Assembly (NCBI GenBank): GCA_963771705.1
Contig: CAVYUP010000005.1
Coordinates: 434,001-498,000, forward strand
DNA from: DATFVA01 sp963771705
Lineage (GTDB): Bacteria > Bacteroidota > Ignavibacteria > Ignavibacteriales > Ignavibacteriaceae
Length of the DNA stretch: 64,000 bases
Reading direction: 5' to 3'
Shown here piece by piece: positions 17,848-27,023 of the stretch (position 1 is the first letter of the stretch; the number at the start of each line of letters is the position of its first letter). The translations under genes and the position numbers were made by a program. Below the pieces are notes generated by a model. The model did not search any database. It was not told where the DNA came from and was given only the letters and a program-made list of their open reading frames with translations.

Positions 17848-18132
17848 CTGAATGATATCCTTTAAAAATTAAAAATTTTACAAATTGCCTGAGTCGGTGG
17901 TTAAATACAGCAGCCAGACTTGATAATATCCCCTGGAGTAATAAGAAATAAAGCGTCAGGAAGTTAAATGAAATAACGGAAAGGTACAAGGATCAGTGCT
18001 GGAATTAAAGGCCTGACATTCTCCCATATCTGCTCTCCGGACAAATGAATTACAGAAACGGGATAATATGAAGGCTGTTCATTTTCTACGTGGTTGTCAG
18101 AATTAGTTATGTCAGTTACTACCGCATAAAGG

Positions 18133-19266
18133 TCAATCAATTTTGTCAGTCGTGGTACCTTTCACCTCTTTATCAATTTCGCTGTCAACAGATTTCAGAA
18201 AATTTTGAACAGCCATATGCCGCTCGTTACTCTCAGCCTCCGGCCACGCGCTGTTAAGCACGACCACAAGACGTCTTGCAGGGTCGATATGGATCATCTG
18301 GCCGTGGATCCCTAAAGCTTCGAAAGAATGGTTATTAAAGATCCACCATCCGTATCCATAACCCCCGCCGGGCCAAAGCGATACCTGTATACCTGCAGCT
18401 ATCGTGAACCAATCATCCGGAACAATGGATTTGCCGTTTATGCGACCCTCGCCGAGAACGAATTGTCCGAACCTCGCAAAATCACGGAGCGACATGCGGA
18501 GGCAGCAGCCACCCATTTCCTGACCAGTCCGATCCAGTGACCAGACAGCCTTTTGCTCCATACCAAAAGGAATCCAGATTTTAGAGGAAAGGTAATGGGA
18601 CAAAGTTTGATGGACAGCAGAGCTTACAAGGACGCCCAGCAGGTGAGTTTCACCCGTACTATACACCCATTTTTCACCAGGCTCTGCCTCAGCCGGCAAA
18701 CGCCGCATATAACTTACCGCTGCATTCATGCCCGGGTCAATCGAATCTGTACTAAACCTGGCAATATCAGCATTCGGATCAGTATAGTTCTCGTTCCATC
18801 TTATACCGGCAGTCATCGTTAATAAATGTCGGATAGTCACTTTTTCATAAGCGCTCCCTTTTAAATCCGGGAGGTAGTCCGTTACATAGTCGTTCACACT
18901 TTTTATATAACCATCCTTAACAGCGATCCCCACGAGAGTACTAGTTACCGACTTTGCAACAGACAATGACGGCCATAAGTTCGATTCACTATGTCCAAGC
19001 GCGTAGCGTTCCAGGCGGACCTTTCCATCCTGTAAAATGAGGAAGCCGGCAACTTTCTGTTCCCTGATAAAATCTTCCAGCGCTTTTTCCTTTTCTCCGC
19101 CCGGGCTAAAAGCCGCAATGGGCAATCCCTGCGGAAGTTGGTGCACTTTTGTCCCACCAGGCACTTCACGCTCTTTCCGGTCCTGCCCAGGAGAAGACGA
19201 AGCTGAGATAAGCATAAAGACGGGTAAAATAACACTAAAGAATGATGACGTACCTGGTATCCGCAT
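18133..19266 (-). CDS. Exported serine hydrolase, beta-lactamase class C family
   Basis: A 377-residue protein of the class C beta-lactamase/penicillin-binding-protein fold (COG1680). A signal peptide covers about residues 1-25. The active-site SxxK is S102-V-A-K105 (SLSVAKSVTS), the second motif is Tyr-Ser-Thr in WVYSTGE where Tyr-x-Asn is typical, and the third is HGQ in 'LGIHGQMIHIDP', in place of the usual HxG or KTG. The third residue of the YxN box is therefore changed. Members of this group are mostly esterases or peptidases and only rarely true beta-lactamases; the substrate is unknown. It is a single gene with 280 and 115 base gaps on its two sides. Confidence 0.85.
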   Translation of the reverse strand: MRIPGTSSFFSVILPVFMLISASSSPGQDRKEREVPGGTKVHQLPQGLPIAAFSPGGEKEKALEDFIREQKVAGFLILQDGKVRLERYALGHSESNLWPSLSVAKSVTSTLVGIAVKDGYIKSVNDYVTDYLPDLKGSAYEKVTIRHLLTMTAGIRWNENYTDPNADIARFSTDSIDPGMNAAVSYMRRLPAEAEPGEKWVYSTGETHLLGVLVSSAVHQTLSHYLSSKIWIPFGMEQKAVWSLDRTGQEMGGCCLRMSLRDFARFGQFVLGEGRINGKSIVPDDWFTIAAGIQVSLWPGGGYGYGWWIFNNHSFEALGIHGQMIHIDPARRLVVVLNSAWPEAESNERHMAVQNFLKSVDSEIDKEVKGTTTDKID

Positions 19267-19380
19267 AATCCGGCTGTTCCTTTTGAATTCTTAAAAATAA
19301 ACTCCGTCCCTAAGAGCGGTATTCATTTCAATATAACGGTAATTGACATTCAAAGCAAGATGAAGGCCGGGCATCAGACC

Positions 19381-19899
19381 CTAAAATTTAATTCTTTCCG
19401 CGGAGACGGAGCCTGAGGTAGAATCTATCCGGGTGCCCATCTTATCAAAAAGGACAGCAGTTATTCCGCCCTTGTAAGAATTCCCGTCATCCGAGAGAAC
19501 AATATTCTCCTCAAGCACGCCCCAGCCGCCGGGAGCGAACCCTCCGTTCTCAGACATCTCCTCAAAAGAGGCGGGCATATTATTCCAGTAAAACCGGTAC
19601 CTTGCCAGGTAGTGACCAGATGAAGTTTTCTTCCAGAGACCATAAGCGGGGGGAGTAGGAGGAACGCCGTCGTAATTAGAAGACTCCGTCATCGTTCCGC
19701 CTGTATTATAGACGCGCATGAACTCAAAATCGTTAATCTCCGCATAAACCCCGGAATTAAACTGAACCGGGCCCTTCCAGGCGCCGACCAGGGGATCAGA
19801 CTGAGGTGCGGGCGTACTACCGCACGAAAAATTCAGAGAAGCCAGAAAAGCAAAGAGCACGGCAGTCGGAACCAGCAAAAACCCGAACCTCTTATTCAT
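19381..19899 (-). CDS. Lipoprotein of unknown function (172 aa)
   Basis: The N-terminus (MNKRFGFLLVPTAVLFAFLASLNFSC) is a lipoprotein signal with Cys26 as the probable lipidated residue. The mature part begins with 'LVGAWKGPVQF', the G-x-W start typical of small lipocalin-like barrels, and continues with strands such as 'ARYRFYWNN' and 'ENIVLSDDGNSYKGGITAVLFD'. This fits a lipocalin-like or DUF domain that describes a beta-barrel; I do not recognise a specific family. An AAAGGAG ribosome site is well placed. It is divergent from the frame-disrupted gene that starts at 20110. Confidence 0.75.
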   Translation of the reverse strand: MNKRFGFLLVPTAVLFAFLASLNFSCGSTPAPQSDPLVGAWKGPVQFNSGVYAEINDFEFMRVYNTGGTMTESSNYDGVPPTPPAYGLWKKTSSGHYLARYRFYWNNMPASFEEMSENGGFAPGGWGVLEENIVLSDDGNSYKGGITAVLFDKMGTRIDSTSGSVSAERIKF

Positions 19900-20109
19900 A
19901 CGAACTCCTTTTTAATATGGAACTTATGATAATAACCCCGGACAAACAAAACCGTAAGAAAGGTGGAAGAAAATCACGAAAAAAAGCCGTTCATCCCTAT
20001 GGGGGGCATCCCGCGGAAATCCTGGCGGCAGGATCAGCAAAAAAGGTGAATATTTATTTATATTAATCACGTAAAAAATATCAGGGAAGCAAACAGAGGA
20101 GAACGTGCC

Positions 20110-21505
20110 GTGAACAACCATCACCTGCTGCCGGTAATCATTCTGCTATTAACAGGACTCTGCAGAGCGCAGGACAAAAGCGACGAGCTCCTGATGAAAG
20201 TACTCAGGGCCGAGGGGATAACAACGGTGGAGGAAGCAGATCATTACAGGGAAGCCTTCAGAGAAATACTAGCCGGCGCAGAAAAAGAAACCGATCCCGA
20301 TGACGACGCATACGACAGAAACGAAGATCTCTTTGAATACCTTCAGGAGAACTGCCTGAAAAAATTCACACAGGAATCGAGATTCACCAGGCTGCTGGAC
20401 GCGGAAGAATATAACGGCAGACGACGAGGGGGACGAATACATAATAGAACTAACAGATCCCGGGGGTGGATTTGATTACGAATGGGACAAAGACAACTAC
20501 GTAGAAAACCTGCTTCGGTACAAAGTAATCACGCAGGAAGAGCTTAACCGGAAAGGGGCGAACGCAATTTACAAGGAATACGGAGCAAAATCGCACAGGA
20601 TAGATGACGACGGGCTGCTTGCGGCATACTATTCAAACCTGGCCCTATACACGGCCGACGGCAGGAACTACGAAGAAGCATTAAAACTGATGAAAACGGC
20701 AGTGAGGCTTAATCCCGACACGCTCAACGCGGCAAAATACATGCTAATCTGGGTATTGGAGGCAGCCGAAAAAGAAGACGACACTGACAGTCTCACCGCC
20801 TTTCTCCTTTCAGAGATGGACACGATACCGGCATCAGAAGAATTCATAGGAGCGATGATAACGGCGTGCACCGAAGGCATACACAAAAACCTGGAGAACC
20901 GGAACTTCAACAAAGCCGATTCAATTTACCGGAAGCTATGCCCGGTACTTCCCGAAGAAAGATTAAAAAGCGGGACAATAACGAAGATGGACAGGGTAAT
21001 AAGATCAGCGCGCGCGAGGAGCCACGCGATAAGGGGGAACGCCGGCAAAGCGTTTGATATAATGTCGGATTTAACAGACGAGTTCCCGGAAAACGAGCAC
21101 GTACTGGAGCTGTACATCGGGGTAGGGACAGACTACCTGAGTCAGCTTGCCGAGCGTGGAGAATACGACAAGCTGACGGGCGCCGCAAAAAAAATATTCA
21201 GCAAAGCGCGGGGGATTCCCGCCGTAGAAGACAACTACGCCCGGGCGATAGTAATGCAGGTAATGAACACGGGGATGTACAGAACCGACAGCAGGAAAGC
21301 CGAGCAACTTCTGCTGGAGGCTTACGCCGAAGTACCGCAGAACTGCCTGTTAAGTCAGGCCCTGGCCTCCGTATACCGCGAGCTGGGAATGGCCGAGATA
21401 AGGAACACCCGCAGCTACACAAGAGCCATAGAGCTCCTTCAGGAAGGTTTAAAATACGACCCCGACAACCACGACCTTGAGCTGACAGAAGACCTGATAA
21501 GATAA
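20110..21505 (+). pseudogene. Exported TPR-like protein gene with one apparent frame change
   Basis: From a GTG at 20110, behind a GAGGAG site, the frame encodes a signal peptide (MNNHHLLPVIILLLTGLCRAQ) and an acidic helical region, then runs into a stop at 20473-20475. A second frame, open from about 20360, continues through 'ADDEGDEYIIELTDPGGGFD' to 21505 and encodes helical, TPR-like repeats (NYEEALKLMKTAVRLNPDT; YTRAIELLQEGLKYDPDNHD). The total of 1396 bases equals 465 codons plus one base, so one extra base lies between about 20395 and 20425. Joined, it makes one exported or periplasmic repeat protein. It may be a real pseudogene, a recoded gene or an indel error. Function unknown. Confidence 0.75.
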
Positions 21506-21679
21506 CTTAAGGAATAAAGAACGGAGGGAAAGTTAAAATCTTATCAGACTTCTCAAGATTATGTTTCATACAGAAGATGCGGACATTTTCTGATGTTAAA
21601 CTGGTTCCTCCTTTTTGAAAATTGTGGAGAGGGTAAGAATTATTTAGATTTGGTGAGCAAATAAAGGCGGCTTAAGCTA

Positions 21680-22279
21680 ATGGATGACAGACCCGATAAT
21701 AATACGCAAAAGGATGAGAAGCATTTATCATTTATAAATAAGATCACCACAGGACTAGGCATTAAAAAAATTCCCTCAATGATTGAGATTATCATCTTCT
21801 TCGGGGCTTATTTTCTTTATAAATTTTTTGATCTAGACCTTAAAATAACATTACTATTCTGGGGTATTCTGATTTTTATTCATTTATTCCGATCCCTTAA
21901 AATAACTATCCTTCGATATTCCTTCGCAATCATCGCAAGTATATTAACGATTTATTTTTTATTTATTTTATTTAATTCTTTTAACTTATCACCTAAACCC
22001 GAAAACGAATATCTTATAAAAAATAGAGCACGTCTAAATTGCATCTTATCTGTAGACAAAATTGAAAGAGATTCTTTTTATTATCATTTAGAAATAACAA
22101 ATGTTAGTGACATCCCTGCCAGTTCTATTCATTATAAAATGTTGACTGATAAAGAAATGCAATCTGAAAATAGAAACATTAAAAGTGAATTGGGCAAAAA
22201 CGAGAATTACGATGTTTATCCATTTGCCAATTTTGGTGTTCCAAATATGTTAAATTTCTGCCTGAATTTACAGTATTAA
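21680..22279 (+). CDS. AT-rich membrane protein of unknown function (199 aa)
   Basis: A 199-residue protein with an N-terminal polar tail, three closely spaced hydrophobic helices at about 33-108 (IEIIIFFGAYFLYKFF; ITLLFWGILIFIHLF; SFAIIASILTIYFLFILF), and an extracytoplasmic or cytoplasmic C-terminal domain rich in Asn and Lys. I do not recognise the family. Its codons are strongly A/T-biased, unlike the GC- and A-rich style of the preceding gene, which may mean it was acquired. An 11-bp phased repeat follows 30 bases after its stop. Confidence 0.6.
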   Translation: MDDRPDNNTQKDEKHLSFINKITTGLGIKKIPSMIEIIIFFGAYFLYKFFDLDLKITLLFWGILIFIHLFRSLKITILRYSFAIIASILTIYFLFILFNSFNLSPKPENEYLIKNRARLNCILSVDKIERDSFYYHLEITNVSDIPASSIHYKMLTDKEMQSENRNIKSELGKNENYDVYPFANFGVPNMLNFCLNLQY

Positions 22280-22313
22280 GGGGTGCTTCGACCATAAATT
22301 TCCAAATTCTGTT

Positions 22314-22351
22314 CGGCCTCTGTTCGGCCTCTGTTCGGCCAGTGTTCGGCC
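22314..22351. repeat. 11-bp phased array of CGGCC cores (four copies)
   Basis: CGGCC begins at 22314, 22325, 22336 and 22347, exactly 11 bases apart; the unit is CGGCCTCTGTT with small changes in the later copies. Eleven is not a multiple of three, so it is not coding. The same core and spacing appear at 47137 and 47201. Confidence 0.85.
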
Positions 22352-22386
22352 TTCAACTACGGGATAAGTACGGGAGTACACGAAAG

Positions 22387-22413
22387 CTACTAATTTGTCG
22401 GCGCTATGCGCCT
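22387..22413. repeat. 27-bp dispersed element, copy 1
   Basis: The 27 bases beginning CTACTAATTTGTCGGCGCTA match 22 of 27 positions of 33533-33559. The core CGGCGCTA(T/C)GCG(C/T)C is a short palindrome. It reaches to within the last codon of the minus-strand MscS gene. Confidence 0.6.
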
Positions 22414-23524
22414 AAGAGGATTGATCAGTGTTTGGAGGGAGGGTGTCGGGTTCGGGGGTCTGATCTGATTCGAGGCGGACTTTGGGGAGGCATTGGGGGT
22501 AGTTCTTCTGAAGGAAGTTCAGCAGTTTTTCTCTTACTTCGCAGCGGAGGTTCCAGGCTGTGGGGGAGTCGGAAGCGCTCATAAGGGCTCTGAGTTCTAT
22601 CGTTTTTTCATCGGAATCAGTTACCTGCAGTACGTTCACTTTTTTATCCCAGTAATCGCTTGACTCAAGGATCTTTGTAAGTTCGGCGCGTACTTCGTCT
22701 ACGGGTATGGTATAGTCGGTGTAGATGTAAACGTAGGCGAGGAGGTCGGCCGATTTCCTCGTCCAGTTCTGTACGGGGTTCTGAATGAAGTATGAGATGG
22801 GTACGATAAGGCGCCTGAGATCCCATATGCGGATTACCACATAGGTGAGGGTGATTTCTTCTATCCATCCCCATTCGCCTTCTACAACTACCACGTCTTC
22901 AAGTTTGATGGGCTGGGCGATGGCGATCTGTATTCCCGCTATGAGATTGCCGAGGGTGCGCTGGGCGGCGAAGCCCAGGATGATGCCTATTACTCCCGCC
23001 GAGGCTAAAAGGCTTACGCCTATCTGCCTTACTTTGGCGAAGGTCATCAGCATAATGGCGATGCCGATAATGAGGATTACCACGGAGAGGACACGCTGGA
23101 TTACTTTTATCTGGGTGTACATCCTTCTTGCGCGCAGGTTGTCTTTCTGGTCGAGCTTGTAGCGGTTGAGTATGACGTCGCGCGCTATGTAGACTATCCT
23201 TATGGCAAGCCAGGTGAGCGAGGCGATGATCCAGAGGTTGAGGATGTGGTCTATGATATCTTTTACGCCGGGGCTTATATGGGTGAAGGGGAGGGCGATG
23301 GTCATACATACGGCGGGGAAGAGGGCTCTGAGCGGGGGCCGGAGGTGCCCGAAGCGGAGTTCTATGCCGCGTATGGTTATGTTCTTTTTTACGGCGTCGA
23401 GGTTGAGTATGAATGATACTACGGCGTGCAGGATGAATCCCGCGGCAAGGGCGCCTGCGAGGATAATTACGGATGTTATCCAGCCGCCTGAAAAGTACTG
23501 GCTGATGTCTGCTGCTATGTGCAT
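22412..23524 (-). CDS. Mechanosensitive channel, longer MscS-type
   Basis: A 370-residue MscS-family channel. It has four to five membrane helices, the last being the pore-lining segment 'SLLASAGVIGIILGFAAQRT'. The beta domain follows with 'IKLEDVVVVEGEWGWIEEIT' and 'VPISYFIQNPVQNW', which are typical of the longer YnaI/YbdG-like branch. The C-terminus is polar and rich in Pro and Asp. It would sit in the inner membrane and respond to tension. It is not similar enough to the MscS gene at 4860 to be a recent duplicate. The ribosome site is weak, and the upstream region (23525-23704) is purine-rich with no clear promoter. Confidence 0.9.
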   Translation of the reverse strand: MHIAADISQYFSGGWITSVIILAGALAAGFILHAVVSFILNLDAVKKNITIRGIELRFGHLRPPLRALFPAVCMTIALPFTHISPGVKDIIDHILNLWIIASLTWLAIRIVYIARDVILNRYKLDQKDNLRARRMYTQIKVIQRVLSVVILIIGIAIMLMTFAKVRQIGVSLLASAGVIGIILGFAAQRTLGNLIAGIQIAIAQPIKLEDVVVVEGEWGWIEEITLTYVVIRIWDLRRLIVPISYFIQNPVQNWTRKSADLLAYVYIYTDYTIPVDEVRAELTKILESSDYWDKKVNVLQVTDSDEKTIELRALMSASDSPTAWNLRCEVREKLLNFLQKNYPQCLPKVRLESDQTPEPDTLPPNTDQSS

Positions 23525-23749
23525 TGTAAGTGCTGTGGTTGTTAGTGTATTATGGTTAGTTAGGAAATTATGGGACGGGGGGTGGTGAGGGGGATCAAGG
23601 AATTAAGGAACGAGGAAAAAGGGGAGGGGAGGAAAAAGTGAGCAGGCAAAAGTACAGAGGGGGAAGAAGGGAAAAAATGATGTCAATAAATAATTTTTAA
23701 ACTTTTGTATTATCATTCTAATTGTTATCTTTCATCAAAAATTATTCCA

Positions 23750-24319
23750 ATGTTTTTCAATAATAACATAGTACCTATAGAGGATGTAGAGGTAAGGAAA
23801 GAGGTGTTAAATACACGCTTTTCGTGCGATTTGGAAAAGTGTAAGGGTGCATGCTGCACTTTTGAGAGTGAATACGGAGCTCCGCTTCTTGAGGAGGAGC
23901 TGATGATTATGAGTGAAATTTTACCGATGGTTATGCCTTATCTGCCTGAAGAGCATAAGGATGTGATTAAAAATGAAGGGTTTTACCGGTATAAAAGCAA
24001 GGAACTGATGACTCACAGTCTGGATAATAAAGCCTGTGTTTTTGTTTATTATGAGAACGGGATAGCGAAGTGTGGAATTGAGAGGGCGTATTTCGACGGT
24101 AAGACGGATTTCAGGAAACCGATTTCGTGTCATCTTTTCCCGATAAGGATAACGAAGTTCGGGAAGGATGTATTGAGGTATGAGAAATTCAGCGAATGTG
24201 CCCCTGCCCTTGAAAAGGGGGAAGCAGAAAATATTACAATAGCCGAATTCTGCGGGGAGGCCCTGCAGAGAAAATACGGCAAAAAATGGTATTCAGTATT
24301 AAAGGACAAAACAGAATAG
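23750..24319 (+). CDS. DUF3109 family protein (cysteine-rich)
   Basis: A 189-residue cytoplasmic protein of the DUF3109 family, conserved across Bacteroidota. The N-terminal motif CDLEKCKGACC (Cys26, Cys31, Cys35, Cys36) and later Cys residues (KACVFVYYENGIAKCGI; PISCHLFPIR; FSECAP; FCGEA) could bind a metal or iron-sulphur cluster, as in the related YkgJ-type CxxxCxxxCC proteins. The ATG at 23750 is preferred over a TTG 45 bases upstream because family members begin just before 'VPIEDVEV'. It ends four bases before rpoN, so it is probably the first gene of an operon with rpoN and the methyltransferase-like gene. Confidence 0.85.
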   Translation: MFFNNNIVPIEDVEVRKEVLNTRFSCDLEKCKGACCTFESEYGAPLLEEELMIMSEILPMVMPYLPEEHKDVIKNEGFYRYKSKELMTHSLDNKACVFVYYENGIAKCGIERAYFDGKTDFRKPISCHLFPIRITKFGKDVLRYEKFSECAPALEKGEAENITIAEFCGEALQRKYGKKWYSVLKDKTE

Positions 24320-24323
24320 AAAA

Positions 24324-25769
24324 ATGCTATCACTAAGTCAAAAACTTTCGCAGCAGCAGAAGCTTTCACCTCAGCAGATCCAGTATCAGAAACTCCTGCA
24401 GTTAAATACCCTTGCTCTTGAGCAGAGGATTAAAACTGAACTTGAAATAAATCCTATACTTGAAGAGGTTATGGATGAGGAAATTGAAGTTTCCCAGGAG
24501 AAGGAGGAGAAGAAGGAGGATGAGGTTGAGGAGTACGAAGACTATGATAAGGAAGAGTTTGAGCTTGAAGATTTTATGAATGATACTGACTTTGAGGGGG
24601 ACAGGGTTAACAGGAGCAAGGATGATGATGTTTACCAGCCGCTGGCCCCGGCAAGGGAATCATTAACGGAGCATCTGCGGAACCAGCTTACGATGATGAA
24701 TCTTGAGGATGATCTTTTTATGCTGGGCGAGGAGATTATAGGAAATCTTGACGCGGACGGCTACCTGAAGCGGAGCCTGGAGGATATTGTTAACGAGCTT
24801 GCTATGTTTGAGCACGTGGAAATTTCCAAAGCTGAGGCGGAGAATCTGCTGAAGAAGATTCAGCGTTTTGAGCCCCTGGGCATAGCTTCGAGGAACCTGC
24901 AGGAGTGTCTGCTTGTTCAGATTAAATATTCTGACCACGATGAGTATTATACTTACCTTGCCACAATGCTGCTTGAGCAGTGCTATGATGATTTTACGAA
25001 AAGAAGGTTTGACGCGATAAAGCAGAAGCTTAATATGACGGATGAGACGCTTAAGATTACTCTTGATCTTATACAGAGTCTTAATCCCAAACCGGGCGAG
25101 GGGAACATTGAGTCGGTTGAGATGAACCAGATTACGCCCGACTTCGTTATTGAAAAGGTAGATGACAATTTTGTTATAACGCTTAACGACAGGAGTATGC
25201 CTTCGGTTACTATAAGCAGAACGTATCTTGAGATGTTCGACGCCAACAAGAGATCGAAGAAGACGCCGAGGGAGAAAGAGACTTACAAGTTCCTGCGTGA
25301 AAAGTTTGAGTCGGCCAAGTGGTTTATCGCCTGCATTCAGCAGAGAAGGGAAACTCTGATGAAGATAATGCGGGCAATTCTTGAAAGGCAGTACGAGTTT
25401 TTTGATAAGGGTGCCAAGTTCCTGAGGCCGATGATATACAAGGACATTGCCGAAGAGATAAATATGGATATATCCACCATAAGCCGCGTAGTTAACGGAA
25501 AGTATGTTCAGAGTCCTATGGGGATTCACGAGCTGAAGTATTTCTTCAGCGAGGGACTGGCGACCGACAGCGGGGAGGAAGTATCCAACAAACATATTAA
25601 AGAGCGTCTGAAAGAAATTATAGAGGCGGAAGATAAAAGTTCGCCATACAGCGACGACAAGCTGGCCGAAATACTGAACGATGAGGGTGTGCACATTGCC
25701 AGAAGAACAGTTGCCAAATACCGTGAACAGCTGAGGGTACCCATTGCGCGGCTTCGCAAGGCGCTATGA
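24324..25769 (+). CDS. rpoN: RNA polymerase sigma-54 factor
   Basis: A 481-residue sigma-54. The Gln/Leu-rich activator-contacting region I is at about 1-45 (LSQKLSQQQKLSPQQIQYQKLLQLNT). An acidic region II follows (about 45-100), then the core-binding region and the DNA-binding domain with 'ISTISRVVNGKYVQSP'. The signature RpoN box, which reads ARRTVAKYRE here, is at 459-468. It recruits polymerase to -24/-12 promoters and depends on an AAA+ activator. Two matching promoter sites lie in this window at 28751 and 32104. The gene overlaps the next by four bases (ATGA), so the two are translationally coupled. Confidence 0.97.
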   Translation: MLSLSQKLSQQQKLSPQQIQYQKLLQLNTLALEQRIKTELEINPILEEVMDEEIEVSQEKEEKKEDEVEEYEDYDKEEFELEDFMNDTDFEGDRVNRSKDDDVYQPLAPARESLTEHLRNQLTMMNLEDDLFMLGEEIIGNLDADGYLKRSLEDIVNELAMFEHVEISKAEAENLLKKIQRFEPLGIASRNLQECLLVQIKYSDHDEYYTYLATMLLEQCYDDFTKRRFDAIKQKLNMTDETLKITLDLIQSLNPKPGEGNIESVEMNQITPDFVIEKVDDNFVITLNDRSMPSVTISRTYLEMFDANKRSKKTPREKETYKFLREKFESAKWFIACIQQRRETLMKIMRAILERQYEFFDKGAKFLRPMIYKDIAEEINMDISTISRVVNGKYVQSPMGIHELKYFFSEGLATDSGEEVSNKHIKERLKEIIEAEDKSSPYSDDKLAEILNDEGVHIARRTVAKYREQLRVPIARLRKAL

Positions 25770-26392
25770 CGATTGTTCAGGATATCCTGCTTATAATATT
25801 GTCATTCGCGCTGTTCGGTTTTTTACATTCATACCTTGCTTCCACGGGGTTCAAGAAGAAAATTGTTAAGGAGGCGGGATCTTACATAGCGTTTTACCGC
25901 ATTGTATACAACCTGACAGCTGTTTTCTTCTTCTATCTTATGTATGAGATGCTTCCTCATCCTGATGAAGTTATTTATGATCTTTCCACTCCATGGGATT
26001 TAATTATACTCATCCCCCAGTTTATGGGTATAGCGGGGATAATATGGACGCTGAGGTATTTCAGCGGAGCGGAGTTCCTGGGGATAAACCAGGCGGTAAG
26101 GTGGTTTAAGGGGGAGTATAAAACAAAGGAGCTGGATGAGCACCTGACGCTGCGTATTGAGGGTCCCTACAAATTTTCCCGTCATCCTCTGTATCTCTTC
26201 ACCATCATTTTCCTGCTTTTCAGGCCTGTAATGGATATCTTTTACCTCACTTTTTTTCTATGCATAGTTGCGTATTTTTATGCAGGATCATTTTTCGAAG
26301 AGAAAAAGCTTATTGAAACTTTCGGGGAAGAATACGCAGAATACAGAAAATCAGTTCCCCGCATATTTCCCTTTAAGTTCTCCGGCAGGTGA
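25766..26392 (+). CDS. Membrane methyltransferase-like protein (NnrU/ICMT type)
   Basis: A 208-residue membrane protein with about five hydrophobic helices. The C-terminal half holds the conserved block 'GPYKFSRHPLYLF' and 'EKKLIETFGEEYAEYRKSVPR', as seen in isoprenylcysteine carboxyl methyltransferase, phospholipid methyltransferase and NnrU-type families. The His-Pro and the Glu-Glu-Tyr residues bind S-adenosylmethionine in those proteins. The substrate is unknown. The start overlaps the rpoN stop by four bases (ATGA), so translation is coupled to the sigma factor. It belongs with DUF3109-rpoN in one transcript. Confidence 0.82.
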   Translation: MTIVQDILLIILSFALFGFLHSYLASTGFKKKIVKEAGSYIAFYRIVYNLTAVFFFYLMYEMLPHPDEVIYDLSTPWDLIILIPQFMGIAGIIWTLRYFSGAEFLGINQAVRWFKGEYKTKELDEHLTLRIEGPYKFSRHPLYLFTIIFLLFRPVMDIFYLTFFLCIVAYFYAGSFFEEKKLIETFGEEYAEYRKSVPRIFPFKFSGR

Positions 26393-26477
26393 TTTATTAC
26401 TGTTATATTTGAACGGTTAAGGCAGGCTGTTTAAATTGTATGGACATATTATTTTTGAATAAGGAGCGATCGTTAGA

Positions 26478-27023
26478 ATGGAACAAATGAAAGCGACAAC
26501 AATATTAGGACTGGTGCACAAAGGAGTAGCGGCGCTGGGAGGCGACGGGCAGGTTTCCCTGGGCAATACTGTAATGAAGCATAACGCGATGAAGATACGC
26601 AAGATAGCGAACGGAAGTGTTTTATGCGGATTTGCGGGTGCTTCGGCTGACGCCTTTACACTTATGGAGCGGTTTGAGGATAAGCTTGAGCAGTACAGGG
26701 GGAATGTTTCGCGCGCGGCGGTTGAGCTGGCAAAGGACTGGAGAACGGATAAGTTTTTGAGGAAGCTTGAGGCAATGCTGGCGGTAATTACGGAGGATAA
26801 GGCGCTTGTTGTAAGCGGCAACGGTGATGTGATTGAGCCGGATGACAATATTGTGGCCATTGGTTCAGGCGGAATGTACGCGCTGGCGGCGGCCAAGATG
26901 CTTAAGAAATACAGCTCGCTGAGTGCTGATAAGATAGTTGAGGAGGCACTGCTGACAGCCTCAGAGATATGTATTTACACTAATGATAAAATTAACGTTG
27001 AAGTAATTGGAAGTGAGAAATGA
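26478..27023 (+). CDS. hslV: HslV, proteolytic subunit of the HslUV (ClpQY) protease
   Basis: A 181-residue Ntn-hydrolase, the threonine peptidase of the bacterial proteasome-like HslUV. After a five- or six-residue leader, the processed N-terminus TTILGL places the nucleophile at Thr7. The family pattern 'GDGQVSLGNTVMKHNAMKIRKI' (Asp-Gly-Gln), 'GFAGASADAFTL' and 'SGNGDVIEPDDNIVAIGSGG' is complete. It forms a double hexamer that digests proteins unfolded by HslU. An AAGGAG site lies 12 bases upstream. Its stop overlaps the hslU start by four bases. Confidence 0.96.
   Translation: MEQMKATTILGLVHKGVAALGGDGQVSLGNTVMKHNAMKIRKIANGSVLCGFAGASADAFTLMERFEDKLEQYRGNVSRAAVELAKDWRTDKFLRKLEAMLAVITEDKALVVSGNGDVIEPDDNIVAIGSGGMYALAAAKMLKKYSSLSADKIVEEALLTASEICIYTNDKINVEVIGSEK

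Noticed and set aside
24663..25694. A 343-codon open frame on the minus strand across rpoN
   Set aside because: It is fully inside the rpoN gene, has no start signal or family pattern, and exists only because of the codon composition of the gene on the other strand.
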